Assembly (NCBI RefSeq): GCF_030297015.1
Contig: NZ_AP028056.1
Span: forward strand, 1,126,939 to 1,190,938
Direction of reading: 5' to 3'
Length of the DNA stretch: 64,000 nucleotides
From: Brooklawnia propionicigenes
GTDB lineage: Bacteria; Actinomycetota; Actinomycetes; Propionibacteriales; Propionibacteriaceae
Each line of letters starts with the position of its first letter. Positions within the stretch are counted from its first letter, which is position 1. The notes beneath the pieces were generated by a model, which worked only from the letters and a program-made list of their open reading frames with translations, was not told the origin of the DNA and made no database searches. Both the position numbers and the translations under genes were made by a program. Of the stretch, positions 43,371 to 52,587 are shown in pieces.

Positions 43371-44873
43371 GTGTCATCAACCACATCCGAACCATCACCG
43401 GCGGTGCCTCCCACCCCATTCGAGGCTGATCAACGAGGCCGGGGTGGATTCTTCGGGCATCCGTGGGGCCTGGCAAACCTGGCCGGGGTTGAAATGTGGG
43501 AGCGTTTCAGCTTCTACGGGATGCAGAGCCTGCTGGCTTTCTACATCTACTACTCCGTCAGCGACGGCGGGCTGGGCTTGTCCGAGGCCGCTGCTACCTC
43601 GATCGTCGGCGCCTACGGCGGCCTGGTCTACCTCTCGTCCGTACTCGGCGGCTGGATCGCCGACCGGCTGCTCGGTTCCGAGAAGACGCTGCTGAGTGCC
43701 GCGATCGTGGTCATGATCGGCCACCTGGCGCTGGCATTCCTCCCGGGGATTCCCGGCCTGGCCGCCGGCCTGGTCTGCGTCGCGCTGGGTGGCGGTTCGC
43801 TGAAGACCACGACGTCCACCACTCTTGGCGACCTCTACGCTCCACTCGACAACCGTCGCGACGCCGCGTTCTCGATCTACTACATGGGCGTCAACATCGG
43901 CGCCCTGATCGGTCCGCTCGGCACCAGCGCACTGTGGGGCTGGAAGGGCTTCCACTGGGGCTTCGGGCTGGCGGCTGTCGGCATGGCCGCAGGCCTGATC
44001 CAATACGTCGCCATGCGCCACCACACCGTGAGCGAGTCGAGCTCGAAGCCGACCAACCCGCTCACCAAGGAGCAGCGGCGCAAGTGGACGATCGGCCTGC
44101 TGGTGGTCGTGGTGGCGCTGGCCGTCGTCATCGCGTCGGGTGTCATCAAGGCCGAGGCGCTGTCGACCATCGTCGTCATCCTCACCTCGCTGGCTGCTCT
44201 GGTGCTGTTCGCGGTGATCCTCACCAGCAAGAACATCGATGTGGACGAACGCAGTCGCGTCTACTCGTTCATTCCGATGTTCATCGCGTCGTCGGTGTTC
44301 TGGTCACTGTTCCAGCAGCAGTTCACGGTCATGGCGATCTACTCCGACCAGCGACTCAACCGTCACGTCTTCGGCATGAATTTGCCGCCGAGCGTTGTGA
44401 ACTCGATCAACCCGGTCTTCATCATCATCTTCGCGGGCGTCTTCGCCGCGATGTGGACGGCGCTCGGCGACCGTCAGCCGAGCACACCGGTCAAGTTCTC
44501 GCTGGGTACCGGCATCATGGGTCTAGCCTTCCTCGCGTTCATCCCGTTCTCCGGTGGAGCCGACGGCACTGTTCCCTTCTGGGCGATCATCGTCATCCTC
44601 TTCCTGTTCACCATGGCCGAACTGTGTATCTCCCCGGTCGGGCAGTCGCTGTCCACGAAGCTGGCCCCGCGGGCCTACCACTCGCAGATGGTGGCGCTCT
44701 ACTTCCTGTCGGTCTCGCTGGGTTCGGCACTGGCCGGCACCCTCTCGGCGTTCTACTCGACCAGCAACGAGGTGCCCTACTTCCTGGCCATCGGGCTCGG
44801 CTCGATCGCCGTCGGCGCCATCTTGTTCCTGGCGCGCAGGCCGATCATCAAGCTGATGCGAGGCGTGAACTAA
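43371..44873 (+). CDS. POT-family proton-dependent oligopeptide transporter
   Basis: A 500-residue membrane protein with about 14 TM helices. ANLAGVEMWERFSFYGMQSL is the ExxER(F/Y)xYYG proton-coupling motif of the POT/PTR2 family. DRLLGSEKTLLSAAIVVMIG and YYMGVNIGALIGP are the further family signatures. It imports di- and tripeptides with protons. The GTG start has a GAGGAA ribosome binding site. A strong terminator follows. Confidence 0.9.
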   Translation: MSSTTSEPSPAVPPTPFEADQRGRGGFFGHPWGLANLAGVEMWERFSFYGMQSLLAFYIYYSVSDGGLGLSEAAATSIVGAYGGLVYLSSVLGGWIADRLLGSEKTLLSAAIVVMIGHLALAFLPGIPGLAAGLVCVALGGGSLKTTTSTTLGDLYAPLDNRRDAAFSIYYMGVNIGALIGPLGTSALWGWKGFHWGFGLAAVGMAAGLIQYVAMRHHTVSESSSKPTNPLTKEQRRKWTIGLLVVVVALAVVIASGVIKAEALSTIVVILTSLAALVLFAVILTSKNIDVDERSRVYSFIPMFIASSVFWSLFQQQFTVMAIYSDQRLNRHVFGMNLPPSVVNSINPVFIIIFAGVFAAMWTALGDRQPSTPVKFSLGTGIMGLAFLAFIPFSGGADGTVPFWAIIVILFLFTMAELCISPVGQSLSTKLAPRAYHSQMVALYFLSVSLGSALAGTLSAFYSTSNEVPYFLAIGLGSIAVGAILFLARRPIIKLMRGVN

Positions 44874-44920
44874 GAGCTCCCAGAAGCCGCAGCGATCTCG
44901 TCCGCCTTCTGGACGCCCGA

Positions 44921-44964
44921 GACGGGGCCTCTTTTCTTCGAGTTCTCGAAGGAGGGGCCCCGTC
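44921..44964 (+). terminator. Terminator hairpin after the peptide transporter
   Basis: Arms GACGGGGCC (44921-44929) and GGCCCCGTC (44956-44964) enclose a second perfect stem CTTCGAG/CTCGAAG, giving one long nested hairpin 48 bases past the stop codon. Confidence 0.75.
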
Positions 44965-44997
44965 GTCATGTCCACGAGCGCCGGTCTCGCCCACCCG

Positions 44998-45088
44998 GCG
45001 TGCCTGATCTTCTTCAGCTTGGGCGTTAGATCGATCTAATCGACCGATTCGGGCCAAATCGGCACCAACTGAAGAAGATCAGGCACGC
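44998..45088. repeat. 91-bp palindromic element with 20-base perfect arms
   Basis: The arms at 44998-45017 and 45069-45088 are perfect reverse complements over 20 bases, beginning GCGTGCCTGATC; with one bulged base the pairing extends about five bases more. The centre holds the perfect palindrome TTAGATCGATCTAA (45026-45039). It could be a terminator, a MITE-like insertion or a regulator target. Confidence 0.7.
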
Positions 45089-45143
45089 TCCACCCCTGGC
45101 ACCGGGCGCCAACCAGGGCGCGCGCGGCCCTTGACCCTCCAAG

Positions 45144-45157
45144 TTAGGCTGGCCTAA
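45144..45157 (+). promoter_or_regulatory. DtxR/IdeR-like iron box before the siderophore-interacting protein gene
   Basis: The perfect dyad TTAGGCTGGCCTAA matches the core of DtxR/IdeR boxes (TTAGGNNAGCCTAA-type). It lies 17 bases after a TTGACC -35-like element at 45131-45136, so a bound repressor would cover the -10 region. Iron-repressed expression of the next gene is therefore likely. Confidence 0.65.
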
Positions 45158-45207
45158 GTGCTGCGTTGAGCGGCACTGAGCATCTCGGGAGCAATCGGAG
45201 GAGTCCC

Positions 45208-46047
45208 ATGCCACCTCGCCAGCGCGTTCTGCGCCACGCCACCGTCATCGGATCCGAGCAGATCTCTCCGCAGCTGATCCGGCTGACATTCGACTCACCC
45301 GACCTGCGCGACGTCGATCTGCCTTTCACCGACCACTACGTGAAGCTGCTCTTCCCACCGCAGGACGCGCCCTACACGCAGCCGGTCGATCCCGAGGAGA
45401 CGGCCGAGTTCGCCGACCACCCGCCGGTCACCCGCACCTATTCGCTGCGTCATCGCGACCCGCTCAACGGCACGATGGAGATCGATTTCGTCACGCACGG
45501 CGACACCGGACTGGCCGGCCCCTGGGCGCAACGGGCCAAGGCCGGCGACCGGATCAACTTCTTCGGCCCGGGCGGGGCGTGGGCTCCCACTGCCGACTAC
45601 GACCACTTCGTTCTGGTGGGGGACGAGGCCGCCGCCCCCGCGATCTGCGCCGCCCTGGAGGAGTTGCCCGACGATGCCACGGCCGTGGCATTTCTCGAAG
45701 TCGCAGATCACTCGTCCGTCTTCGACGTGCCGTCGGTGCCCGGCGTCGAGATTGTCTGGGTCTTCCGGGAGGGCGCACCCTACGGGCTGAAGCTCGCCCA
45801 GGCGGTGCGCGAGGCGGAGATCCCCGAGGGCAGGACCAGCTGGTTCGTTCACGGCGTCGCCGAAATGGTCAAGGACCTGCGGCGGCATCTGTTCGTCGAG
45901 CGGGGCGTGGCCAAGCAGGATGCGTCGATCTCGGGCTATTGGCGCACCGGGATGACCGAGGACGGCTGGCAGTCGTCCAAACACGGGTTTGTGGCCGGCA
46001 TGGAGGCCGAGGAGGCGGCCGCGCTCGGCCAGCCCGAATCGGACTGA
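45208..46047 (+). CDS. Siderophore-interacting protein (ferric-siderophore reductase, FAD-binding)
   Basis: The ATG at 45208 with GGAGGAG before it gives 279 residues. The FAD-binding barrel contains TRTYSLRHRDP, the RxYS(L/V)R motif, and GLAGPWAQRAKAGD and the NAD(P)H-binding half shows LVGDEAAAPAICAALEELP and SGYWRTGMTEDGWQ, all typical of the SIP/ViuB family. It releases iron from siderophores in the cytoplasm by reduction. The upstream iron box fits this role. Confidence 0.9.
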   Translation: MPPRQRVLRHATVIGSEQISPQLIRLTFDSPDLRDVDLPFTDHYVKLLFPPQDAPYTQPVDPEETAEFADHPPVTRTYSLRHRDPLNGTMEIDFVTHGDTGLAGPWAQRAKAGDRINFFGPGGAWAPTADYDHFVLVGDEAAAPAICAALEELPDDATAVAFLEVADHSSVFDVPSVPGVEIVWVFREGAPYGLKLAQAVREAEIPEGRTSWFVHGVAEMVKDLRRHLFVERGVAKQDASISGYWRTGMTEDGWQSSKHGFVAGMEAEEAAALGQPESD

Positions 46048-46058
46048 CGGCCAGCGCG

Positions 46059-47012
46059 TCAGATCATTGCGGCGTGGATGGCGTCGATAGTCTCCAGAGT
46101 GTGCAGTGTCCTCTGCTGATCGGGGGTCGGGTCGGCCCCGGCGACCAGTTCGGCGAACCGCTTGATCTCGAATGCCATGTTCGCCGGTGAGAGATCGATC
46201 TTCTGGGATTCGGACTTGCCGTCCAGGTAGGTGACCACGAGTTCGCGGGGGGCCGCGATCCGGTCGAAAGTCAGGGTCGCAAGCTCGCCCTGGATCTCGC
46301 ACGGCCGGTCGGATGCGGTGATCTTCGAATAGGACAGGTCGACGACCATGCCCGGATAGCGGGCCAGCACGGCTCCCGCACCATCGACACCCGATCCGAC
46401 GGTCACCTTTGCTGCGCTCACCGACTGCGGGGCGCCGAAGAGGTCCACCATCATCGATACGCAATAGACCCCGATGTCATACAGCGCTCCCCCGGCGAGC
46501 TTGGGATCGAAGATGTTCACGGATTGTCCGGCGAGCACCAGGTCGTAGCGGGACGACCGCTGCGAGTAGGCCAGTGAGGCCCGGCGGATCTGTCCGAGGT
46601 CGGGTAGCAGGGACCGGAGCGCTGAGGTGCCCGGATCGTAAGCGTTGCGCATGCCTTCGAAGATCACGACCCCATGTTCTGCCGCGGTGTCCAGCAGCGC
46701 CGAGAATTCGGCGGCGGTGGGGACTGCGGGCTTCTCCAAGAAGACATGCTTGCCTGCATCGATCGCTCGCAGTGCCTGCTCGTAGTGGGCGCCATTCGGG
46801 CTGGCGACGTAGACGGCGTCGACATCGTCCGACCCCAGCATCGTGTCCAGGTCGGTCCAGGTGACGTCGGTGCCGAAGGCGGTCGCGGCCTTCTGAGCGG
46901 TTTCCGGGCTGCGGGAGTAGACCCCGGCCAGCGCGACCTGCGGAACCTGGTCCATGGCATCGACGAATTGGTAGGTGATCCTGCTGGTGCCGATCGTGGC
47001 AATACGAATCAT
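46059..47012 (-). CDS. Gfo/Idh/MocA-family oxidoreductase
   Basis: A 317-residue NAD(P)-dependent oxidoreductase. The Rossmann start is degenerate (MIRIATIGTSRITYQFVDAM), followed by VYSRSPETAQKAATAFGTD, VYVASPNGAHYEQALRAIDA and HVFLEKPAVPTAAE, where the EKP Lys is the conserved active-site/cofactor residue. It probably acts on a sugar or cyclitol; the substrate cannot be told. It converges with the siderophore reductase gene. Confidence 0.85.
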   Translation of the reverse strand: MIRIATIGTSRITYQFVDAMDQVPQVALAGVYSRSPETAQKAATAFGTDVTWTDLDTMLGSDDVDAVYVASPNGAHYEQALRAIDAGKHVFLEKPAVPTAAEFSALLDTAAEHGVVIFEGMRNAYDPGTSALRSLLPDLGQIRRASLAYSQRSSRYDLVLAGQSVNIFDPKLAGGALYDIGVYCVSMMVDLFGAPQSVSAAKVTVGSGVDGAGAVLARYPGMVVDLSYSKITASDRPCEIQGELATLTFDRIAAPRELVVTYLDGKSESQKIDLSPANMAFEIKRFAELVAGADPTPDQQRTLHTLETIDAIHAAMI

Positions 47013-47166
47013 GACTGAACTTTACGGCAACCGCGCGGTCTCAGCTGGCTCGTCGAGGTGGGCCGACGAGCAGCAGCGCCGACCGTGGCAGATTCGGCAC
47101 CGAAGATCCTGCATGATCCAGACTGCGAACGGGCCCGCTGAGGGAGTTCGCCCCAGCGCGTAGGGT

Positions 47167-48369
47167 GTGCCGGTGAGCAAACGTGTTGGCCTGCAGACGA
47201 CGATCATCGTGGCGATGCTGTCGATGATCGGACCTTTCACCATTGATTCCGTCTTCCCAGCATTTGCACGCATCGGGGTACAGTTCGGCGCCTCGGATGC
47301 CGCTCTTCAGCAGATCACCAGCATCTATCTGTTCAGCTACGCCTTCGCGAGTCTGTTCCACGGCCCGATCTCCGATTCGGTCGGACGCAAGCCCGTCATG
47401 GTTGCGGGCATGGCCGCCTTCACGCTCGCCTCGATTGGCTGTGCCCTGGCCCCCAGCCTGGCCGTGCTGCTGGTCTTCCGGGCGGTTCAGGGCATCTTCG
47501 CGGGCGCCGCCCAGATCATCTCCCGGGCGCTTGTCCGTGATCTCTATGACGGCTGGCAAGCGCAAAGAGTGATGGCTCAGGTCTCGATGATCTTCGGTAT
47601 CGCGCCCGCGCTGGCACCGGTGGTCGGCGGCTGGCTGCTGGCGATTGGCGACTGGGAAGTCATCTTCTTCTTCCTGACCGGCTACGCCGCACTGCTGCTG
47701 GCTCTGATCACCTTCGGGCTGCCCGAGTCTCACCCCGAAGAGAAAAGGACGCCGTTGCAGATGGGCCCGATCTTCGCCAACATGCGCAATGTGGCCGCGG
47801 ACGGTCCGTTCGCGCGGCTGGCGTTCGCGTCGTCGCTCGGCTTCTCCGCGCAGTTCCTCTACATCGCCGGTGCACCGATCTTCATCGTCCGGCTTCTCGG
47901 GCTGGGCGAACGAGATTTCTGGGTTTTCTTCGTACCGATGATCACCGGCATGATTCTCGGCTCCTACGTGAATTCGCGGCTGGCCGAATGGGGGCATTCT
48001 CAGAAGGTGGCGAGCATCGGGCTGGCCATCATGTTGGGAGCGATTGCGCTGAATCTGGGCCTCACGTCGTCACCACTGGCCACCCAGCTGCCCTGGCCGA
48101 TCGTCGGCCCCGCGCTGATCGCCTTCGGCATGTCGCTGGCCTTCCCGATCCTGCAGTTGACGATGCTCGATTTGTTCCCCGAGAAACGTGGCACGGCCGC
48201 GTCCTTGCAGAGTTTCGTCTCGTTGCTGCTCAACGCACTCATCGCGGGGGTCGTCATCCCGGCGGTGTCGGGCACCGTCTTCTCGATGGCGCTGGCCAGC
48301 GCGGCCTTCGGGATCACCGCGGCAGGGTTGTGGGCCTGGCATCTGCTGGTTGCGCGGCGGGGGGCGTGA
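47167..48369 (+). CDS. DHA1-type (Bcr/CflA-like) multidrug MFS transporter
   Basis: A 400-residue transporter with 12 TM helices. YLFSYAFASLFHGPISDSVGRKPVM is the MFS loop 2-3 motif of the Bcr/CflA group, and RAVQGIFAGAAQIISRALVRDLYDG and MIFGIAPALAPVVGGWL are the matching R-motif and antiporter motif C. It likely exports drugs or metabolites by proton antiport. It starts with GTG (47167 or 47173). Confidence 0.85.
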   Translation: MPVSKRVGLQTTIIVAMLSMIGPFTIDSVFPAFARIGVQFGASDAALQQITSIYLFSYAFASLFHGPISDSVGRKPVMVAGMAAFTLASIGCALAPSLAVLLVFRAVQGIFAGAAQIISRALVRDLYDGWQAQRVMAQVSMIFGIAPALAPVVGGWLLAIGDWEVIFFFLTGYAALLLALITFGLPESHPEEKRTPLQMGPIFANMRNVAADGPFARLAFASSLGFSAQFLYIAGAPIFIVRLLGLGERDFWVFFVPMITGMILGSYVNSRLAEWGHSQKVASIGLAIMLGAIALNLGLTSSPLATQLPWPIVGPALIAFGMSLAFPILQLTMLDLFPEKRGTAASLQSFVSLLLNALIAGVVIPAVSGTVFSMALASAAFGITAAGLWAWHLLVARRGA

Positions 48370-48420
48370 GGCGGGAGCCCTCCCCGCGCCGTGGCCGGAC
48401 TCGGTCAGTAGCTGGCCGGC

Positions 48421-48557
48421 GATCATGCGGGGAACAAAAGCAGACGGCAGCACCGCCAATGAACGCTCGTCCAAATGCGATGCTGCCGTCGCCGAGAACG
48501 CGCGCCGCTCAACAGTGATCGATCATGCGGGGCAAACAGCTAGCTGTCTGCCCCGCA
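48421..48557. terminator. Two perfect hairpins, each preceded by GATCATGCGGGG, between convergent genes
   Basis: The 355-base gap between the transporter and the WD40 protein gene holds hairpin one (GACGGCAGCA 48443-48452 with TGCTGCCGTC 48481-48490) and hairpin two (TGCGGGGCA 48526-48534 with TGCCCCGCA 48549-48557, enclosing the palindrome ACAGCTAGCTGT). The direct repeat GATCATGCGGGG occurs at 48421 and 48521. They probably end both convergent transcripts. Confidence 0.6.
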
Positions 48558-48724
48558 CTCCCGTGTTTCCAGCGGGCCCCCCGGCACGTCCATATGCACC
48601 GTACCAACCGGCCACCCGAGGCTGACCAGACCATAGGGTGTACGAGACCGTACGGACTCTCCCGGCCTCAACATCACCCCTAGCCAGGCACCTCGCCTTC
48701 GTGACCACCGGCTGGGGCCGATCC

Positions 48725-51700
48725 TCACCGGCAGGGGTCGAACGGCTTCACCCCGACGATCGCGCGCCGCCACTCGAGGTCACTGAGCGGTGTTCCCCGC
48801 TGATCGCAGATCTCCTTCTCGACCCGCGTGAGATCCAGATCCCAGATCTTGACCTCGCCGTTGTTTCCGGCCCCGACGAACGACGAACCATCACCCAAGA
48901 ACATCAGGTCGGTCGTCCGGCCCATCCGCCCATCAAGGATGAACTCCGCCGAATCGGACGAGTCCTCGAGATCCCACATGTAGAAGACCTCATCACCACC
49001 GGCGGCCATCAGGTGTGTGCCATCCGGACTGAAATTCAGCCCATAGACTGCCGCCTGGGACTGGTGATACTCGTGGACGAGCTTCGGCTCCTGCACGTTC
49101 GACAGATCCCAGACGCTCACGGTGCCCCGGTCTGTTCCGGCAGCCAGCATCGGCCCTGCCGGGGACATCGCGGTCACCGACGGGTTCGAGTCGGTCGCGA
49201 CCGAGGGCAGCTGCTCCGGGTGCTCCGGATCGGCCAGCGACCAGACCTTGACCTCGTTCTGGGCGATGCCGATCGACAGCAGACCCGAATCCGCGCTGAA
49301 CCGTGCGATCTGGGGGGTCTCGGTATCGAGCACAGCCAGCTCGGTCAGGCTGCCGTCATCGGCCACCCGCAGCAGCACGGACCTCTTCTTCAGGTATTCG
49401 CTGACCACCATCAAACGCCCGGTCTTGTCGACGACGACATTGTTGAGCACGGCCGACTCGTCCAGCACCCGCTGCACGAAGGGCTCGGACGCCCCGGTCT
49501 CGCTCAACCGCCAGCCGACAACGCGGCCGTCGGTGCTGCCCGCCCACAACATGGTGCCGGCGCCATCCATCCATATGGAGCTGTACAAGGTGACGTCAGC
49601 CGGGACCACCGGTGAGGGCATCTTCTTCAGCCCGTCGGTCAACGACCACAGGTCCACCGAACTCGGCCCGAGATCGGCATAGGCCAGCCACTTGCTGCCC
49701 GCGGCATCGCCCGCGAATTGGTAGGCGGGCTGGCCCTCCAGCCGCAGGCTGGGACCGAACCTCGACCAGATCATCAGGGTGCCCGCAGTATCCACGGCGA
49801 CCGGACGCCCGTTCACGATCTCGGCACAGGTCATCAGCATCGGCCCCGACAAGATCCTGGTCACCTGATCGGTCGCTGCGTCCACCACCCGCACGTGCTG
49901 GCCCGAGTCCGCAGTGATGTAGGTATTCGCGTCGGCGAAGCGCACCGAGTTCACCCAGGACGCGTAGTCGGTCGAGATCACCGGAGGTGTGTCCGGTGCG
50001 GTCAGGTCCCAGCGCGCGCTCGCCCTGGATCCCATACCGGCGACCAGCCAATGCCCATCCGGGCTCACAGCCATCGACTGAGTCCGCGGAGTACGTCCAC
50101 TCACCTCATACGACAACGCCGGTAAGGCCACGAGTTCGGTCCCGTCGAAGCTCCAGCGTCCGATACTGCCGGACGCGCCGCCCGCAAGGAGCACCGAACG
50201 CGTCGGATCGAATGCGACACTGGTCACTGACGCCCCCACGTCGACCTCGGCAGTCTCGCGCGGGTTACCCGGATCGGCGAGTGAGAAGACCCGCAGGTGA
50301 CCGAGCGAATCGCCGAGCACCAATGACCGGCCATCCGGATCGAAGGCCATTGCCAAGATGGTCTCGTCCCCGATCTCGATATCGGCGCGCCGTTCGGGTT
50401 CACCGGTGACATCCCAGATGCTCGCCTGTTTCGTCCCCCCGGCGGCAGCCAGCACCCGGCCGTCCACCTTCGCGATGTCAATGGCATACATCGGCCGGGT
50501 GTCGTCGCTGACCGTCCAGCTCTGGCCAGCCGTGGCGGTCAGGTCGTCCGAGCGCCACAGCGTCAGCTCGCCGGCCGCCCCGGCACGGATCACCATTGAG
50601 TCGTCGGGAGCCTTCGCCATCACCGACGGTCCGTTCCCGAGCCAGCGCGTGGGCACATCGTTTGCATTCGTGTCGAGCAGCACCGAGCGCGCCTCAACCG
50701 TGTCCGCCAGGTCGTTCGCGGCCAACGCCATCTGGGCTTCCAGAAAGACATCACCGCTGGTATTGGACCGGATGGCGTAGGCGATCTGACGCGATTGGGC
50801 ATCCAGTTTCACCCGCCGGGTGTTGACCAGGGTGAACACTGCGACCAACGCCGTCGCCGTGGCGATCACGGCCAACGTGATGGCCAGCCGATGCTGGCGG
50901 CGCAGCCTGGCCGACGATGCCTTCTCCTGGTCGAGCAGCGACGTGAAATGCTCCTCACTACGCGTCACGAAGTCGCGCTCGTCGGCGCTGAGCTGGGCGG
51001 CTTTGCGCGGATCGGCCACGAACTCGGTGAACACCGGCAGCCGACCGACCGGCAGCAACGAGTCCGAGCTGCGGTCATTGTCCAGCCACAGTGACGTGGC
51101 CCGCCGCAGATGCTCGCGGACGCGTAGGTCCAGACGTCCGTCATCAACCCACTCGGCCAGCCGGTGCCAGTGCTGTAACAACGCGTCATGGCTGATCGAC
51201 AGCTGGTCGCCCTGGACGCTCAGCAGTCGAGCCTTCAAGAACTGCTCCGCAACCGTTCGCTCAGACTCCGACAGTGACGTCGTCGGGATCTGAGTACGCA
51301 AGACCGCTTCCCCATGCACCGAGATCAGCCGCAGCAGCAGTCCCGGAACCAACTCCTGCTGGGCCGGCGGCAAGGCCAGATAGGTGTTTTCTGCGAAGGT
51401 CTCGACCGCCGACGCCAAACCGCCCATGCGAACATAATCGGCCGTGGTCATCCGGGTCCGATCTGCCTGCGACCAGACCATCAACAGTGCGCTGGACAGC
51501 AGCGGCAGCAACGAATGCGGCAACTGACCGCCGGACTCGTCCCGCGCCAGATCAGCCAGCAGCAGATCGACCAGTTCCGGTTCGACCTCGACTCCCTCGA
51601 GTTCTGCCGGACAGACGATCGCCTGCACAAGCTCCTCGCGTGTCATCGGCGCGAGCAGCATCGGATGCTCCAGAGCCGGGGCCAGCACCGGCTGCTCGGC

Positions 51701-52363
51701 GGCCACACCGAACGCATCCGAACGCAATCCGATCACCACGACGGCGCGCTGTGCGAGAGCATGAATAGCATCCATCGCCGCGGAAACCCTGTCGACGTCC
51801 TGCTGGAGGATCTCTTCGAATTGATCGATGACGATCACGTCGGCATCCACGTCGGCAGTCAGCGTCTGAGCGGTCAACGATGCTGCCGACCAACCGGCAA
51901 GTCGTCCATCCACGCATTCGCCACCGATCAGACCGGCCGCCAGCAGCGACGACTTGCCACTGCCCGATCCGCCGACCAGCGCAATGAGCCCGCGGCGTTC
52001 TGGCTGGGCGTCGATCAGATCAGCGAGGCGCCTGGCCTGGGACGAACGTCCGAAGTACAGACCGGCGTCGTCCACACCGAATGGACGCAGCCCCAGGTAG
52101 GGCGCGCGGCCCGAAACCTTCACGAACTCGGCGTCCGGATTCCACATGGCCTCGGGAATCCTCAGGTCCAGCGCCGCCAACAGCTGCCGGAAGTTGTCCC
52201 GCAATGCCGGCGTGGGCAGGTGCTTGCCGGACAGCCAGCCCTGCGCGGTGGCCGTTGGCACCCCGGCCAGCTTGGCTGCGGCGCGAACGGAGATGTCTTT
52301 GCTTTGCCGCGCCTGGCTCAGCAGCCGGACCAGCTCATCGCGAGACGCATCATTGAGACTCAT
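48725..52363 (-). CDS. HTH-STAND NTPase-TM-WD40 repeat protein
   Basis: A 1212-residue protein with an N-terminal HTH (VRAAAKLAGVPTATAQGWLS), an nSTAND1-type NTPase beginning YLGLRPFGVDDAGLYFGR with Walker A GGSGSGKSSL near residue 135 and Walker B VIVIDQFEE near 178, a TM helix near 500 (LAITLAVIATATALVAVFTLV), and about 600 residues of WD40-like blades with GTVSVWDLSN and AFDPDGRSL-like units. Proteins of this layout sense signals through the propeller and are common in actinobacteria, some in defence or regulation. Here it sits alone beside the pilus locus. Confidence 0.85.
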   Translation of the reverse strand: MSLNDASRDELVRLLSQARQSKDISVRAAAKLAGVPTATAQGWLSGKHLPTPALRDNFRQLLAALDLRIPEAMWNPDAEFVKVSGRAPYLGLRPFGVDDAGLYFGRSSQARRLADLIDAQPERRGLIALVGGSGSGKSSLLAAGLIGGECVDGRLAGWSAASLTAQTLTADVDADVIVIDQFEEILQQDVDRVSAAMDAIHALAQRAVVVIGLRSDAFGVAAEQPVLAPALEHPMLLAPMTREELVQAIVCPAELEGVEVEPELVDLLLADLARDESGGQLPHSLLPLLSSALLMVWSQADRTRMTTADYVRMGGLASAVETFAENTYLALPPAQQELVPGLLLRLISVHGEAVLRTQIPTTSLSESERTVAEQFLKARLLSVQGDQLSISHDALLQHWHRLAEWVDDGRLDLRVREHLRRATSLWLDNDRSSDSLLPVGRLPVFTEFVADPRKAAQLSADERDFVTRSEEHFTSLLDQEKASSARLRRQHRLAITLAVIATATALVAVFTLVNTRRVKLDAQSRQIAYAIRSNTSGDVFLEAQMALAANDLADTVEARSVLLDTNANDVPTRWLGNGPSVMAKAPDDSMVIRAGAAGELTLWRSDDLTATAGQSWTVSDDTRPMYAIDIAKVDGRVLAAAGGTKQASIWDVTGEPERRADIEIGDETILAMAFDPDGRSLVLGDSLGHLRVFSLADPGNPRETAEVDVGASVTSVAFDPTRSVLLAGGASGSIGRWSFDGTELVALPALSYEVSGRTPRTQSMAVSPDGHWLVAGMGSRASARWDLTAPDTPPVISTDYASWVNSVRFADANTYITADSGQHVRVVDAATDQVTRILSGPMLMTCAEIVNGRPVAVDTAGTLMIWSRFGPSLRLEGQPAYQFAGDAAGSKWLAYADLGPSSVDLWSLTDGLKKMPSPVVPADVTLYSSIWMDGAGTMLWAGSTDGRVVGWRLSETGASEPFVQRVLDESAVLNNVVVDKTGRLMVVSEYLKKRSVLLRVADDGSLTELAVLDTETPQIARFSADSGLLSIGIAQNEVKVWSLADPEHPEQLPSVATDSNPSVTAMSPAGPMLAAGTDRGTVSVWDLSNVQEPKLVHEYHQSQAAVYGLNFSPDGTHLMAAGGDEVFYMWDLEDSSDSAEFILDGRMGRTTDLMFLGDGSSFVGAGNNGEVKIWDLDLTRVEKEICDQRGTPLSDLEWRRAIVGVKPFDPCR

Positions 52364-52538
52364 CGGGAGGCCCCTTTCCCCTGCCCGCCCCCGGGATGAG
52401 GAAAGGCTACTGGGCAGCTGCCGGGGTGCACGCGCCGGGGTACCTGTCTAGGCAAGATACTGATCTTGGACCCAGCACCGCCAGCGGCGCGCAGGCGCGT
52501 TCGTCGAACCACGCAACCAAGCTCAGACCACGCCGAAC

Positions 52539-52567
52539 GCAGCCAGTGGCGCGGCCACTGCCTGCGT
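52539..52567 (-). terminator. Hairpin downstream of the sortase gene
   Basis: The stems CGCAG/CTGCG and CAGTGGC/GCCACTG form a stable nested hairpin about 20 bases past the sortase stop codon, a likely end of the pilus operon transcript. There is no T-run. Confidence 0.55.
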
Positions 52568-52587
52568 GTGAGCGAGTCCACCCAGTT

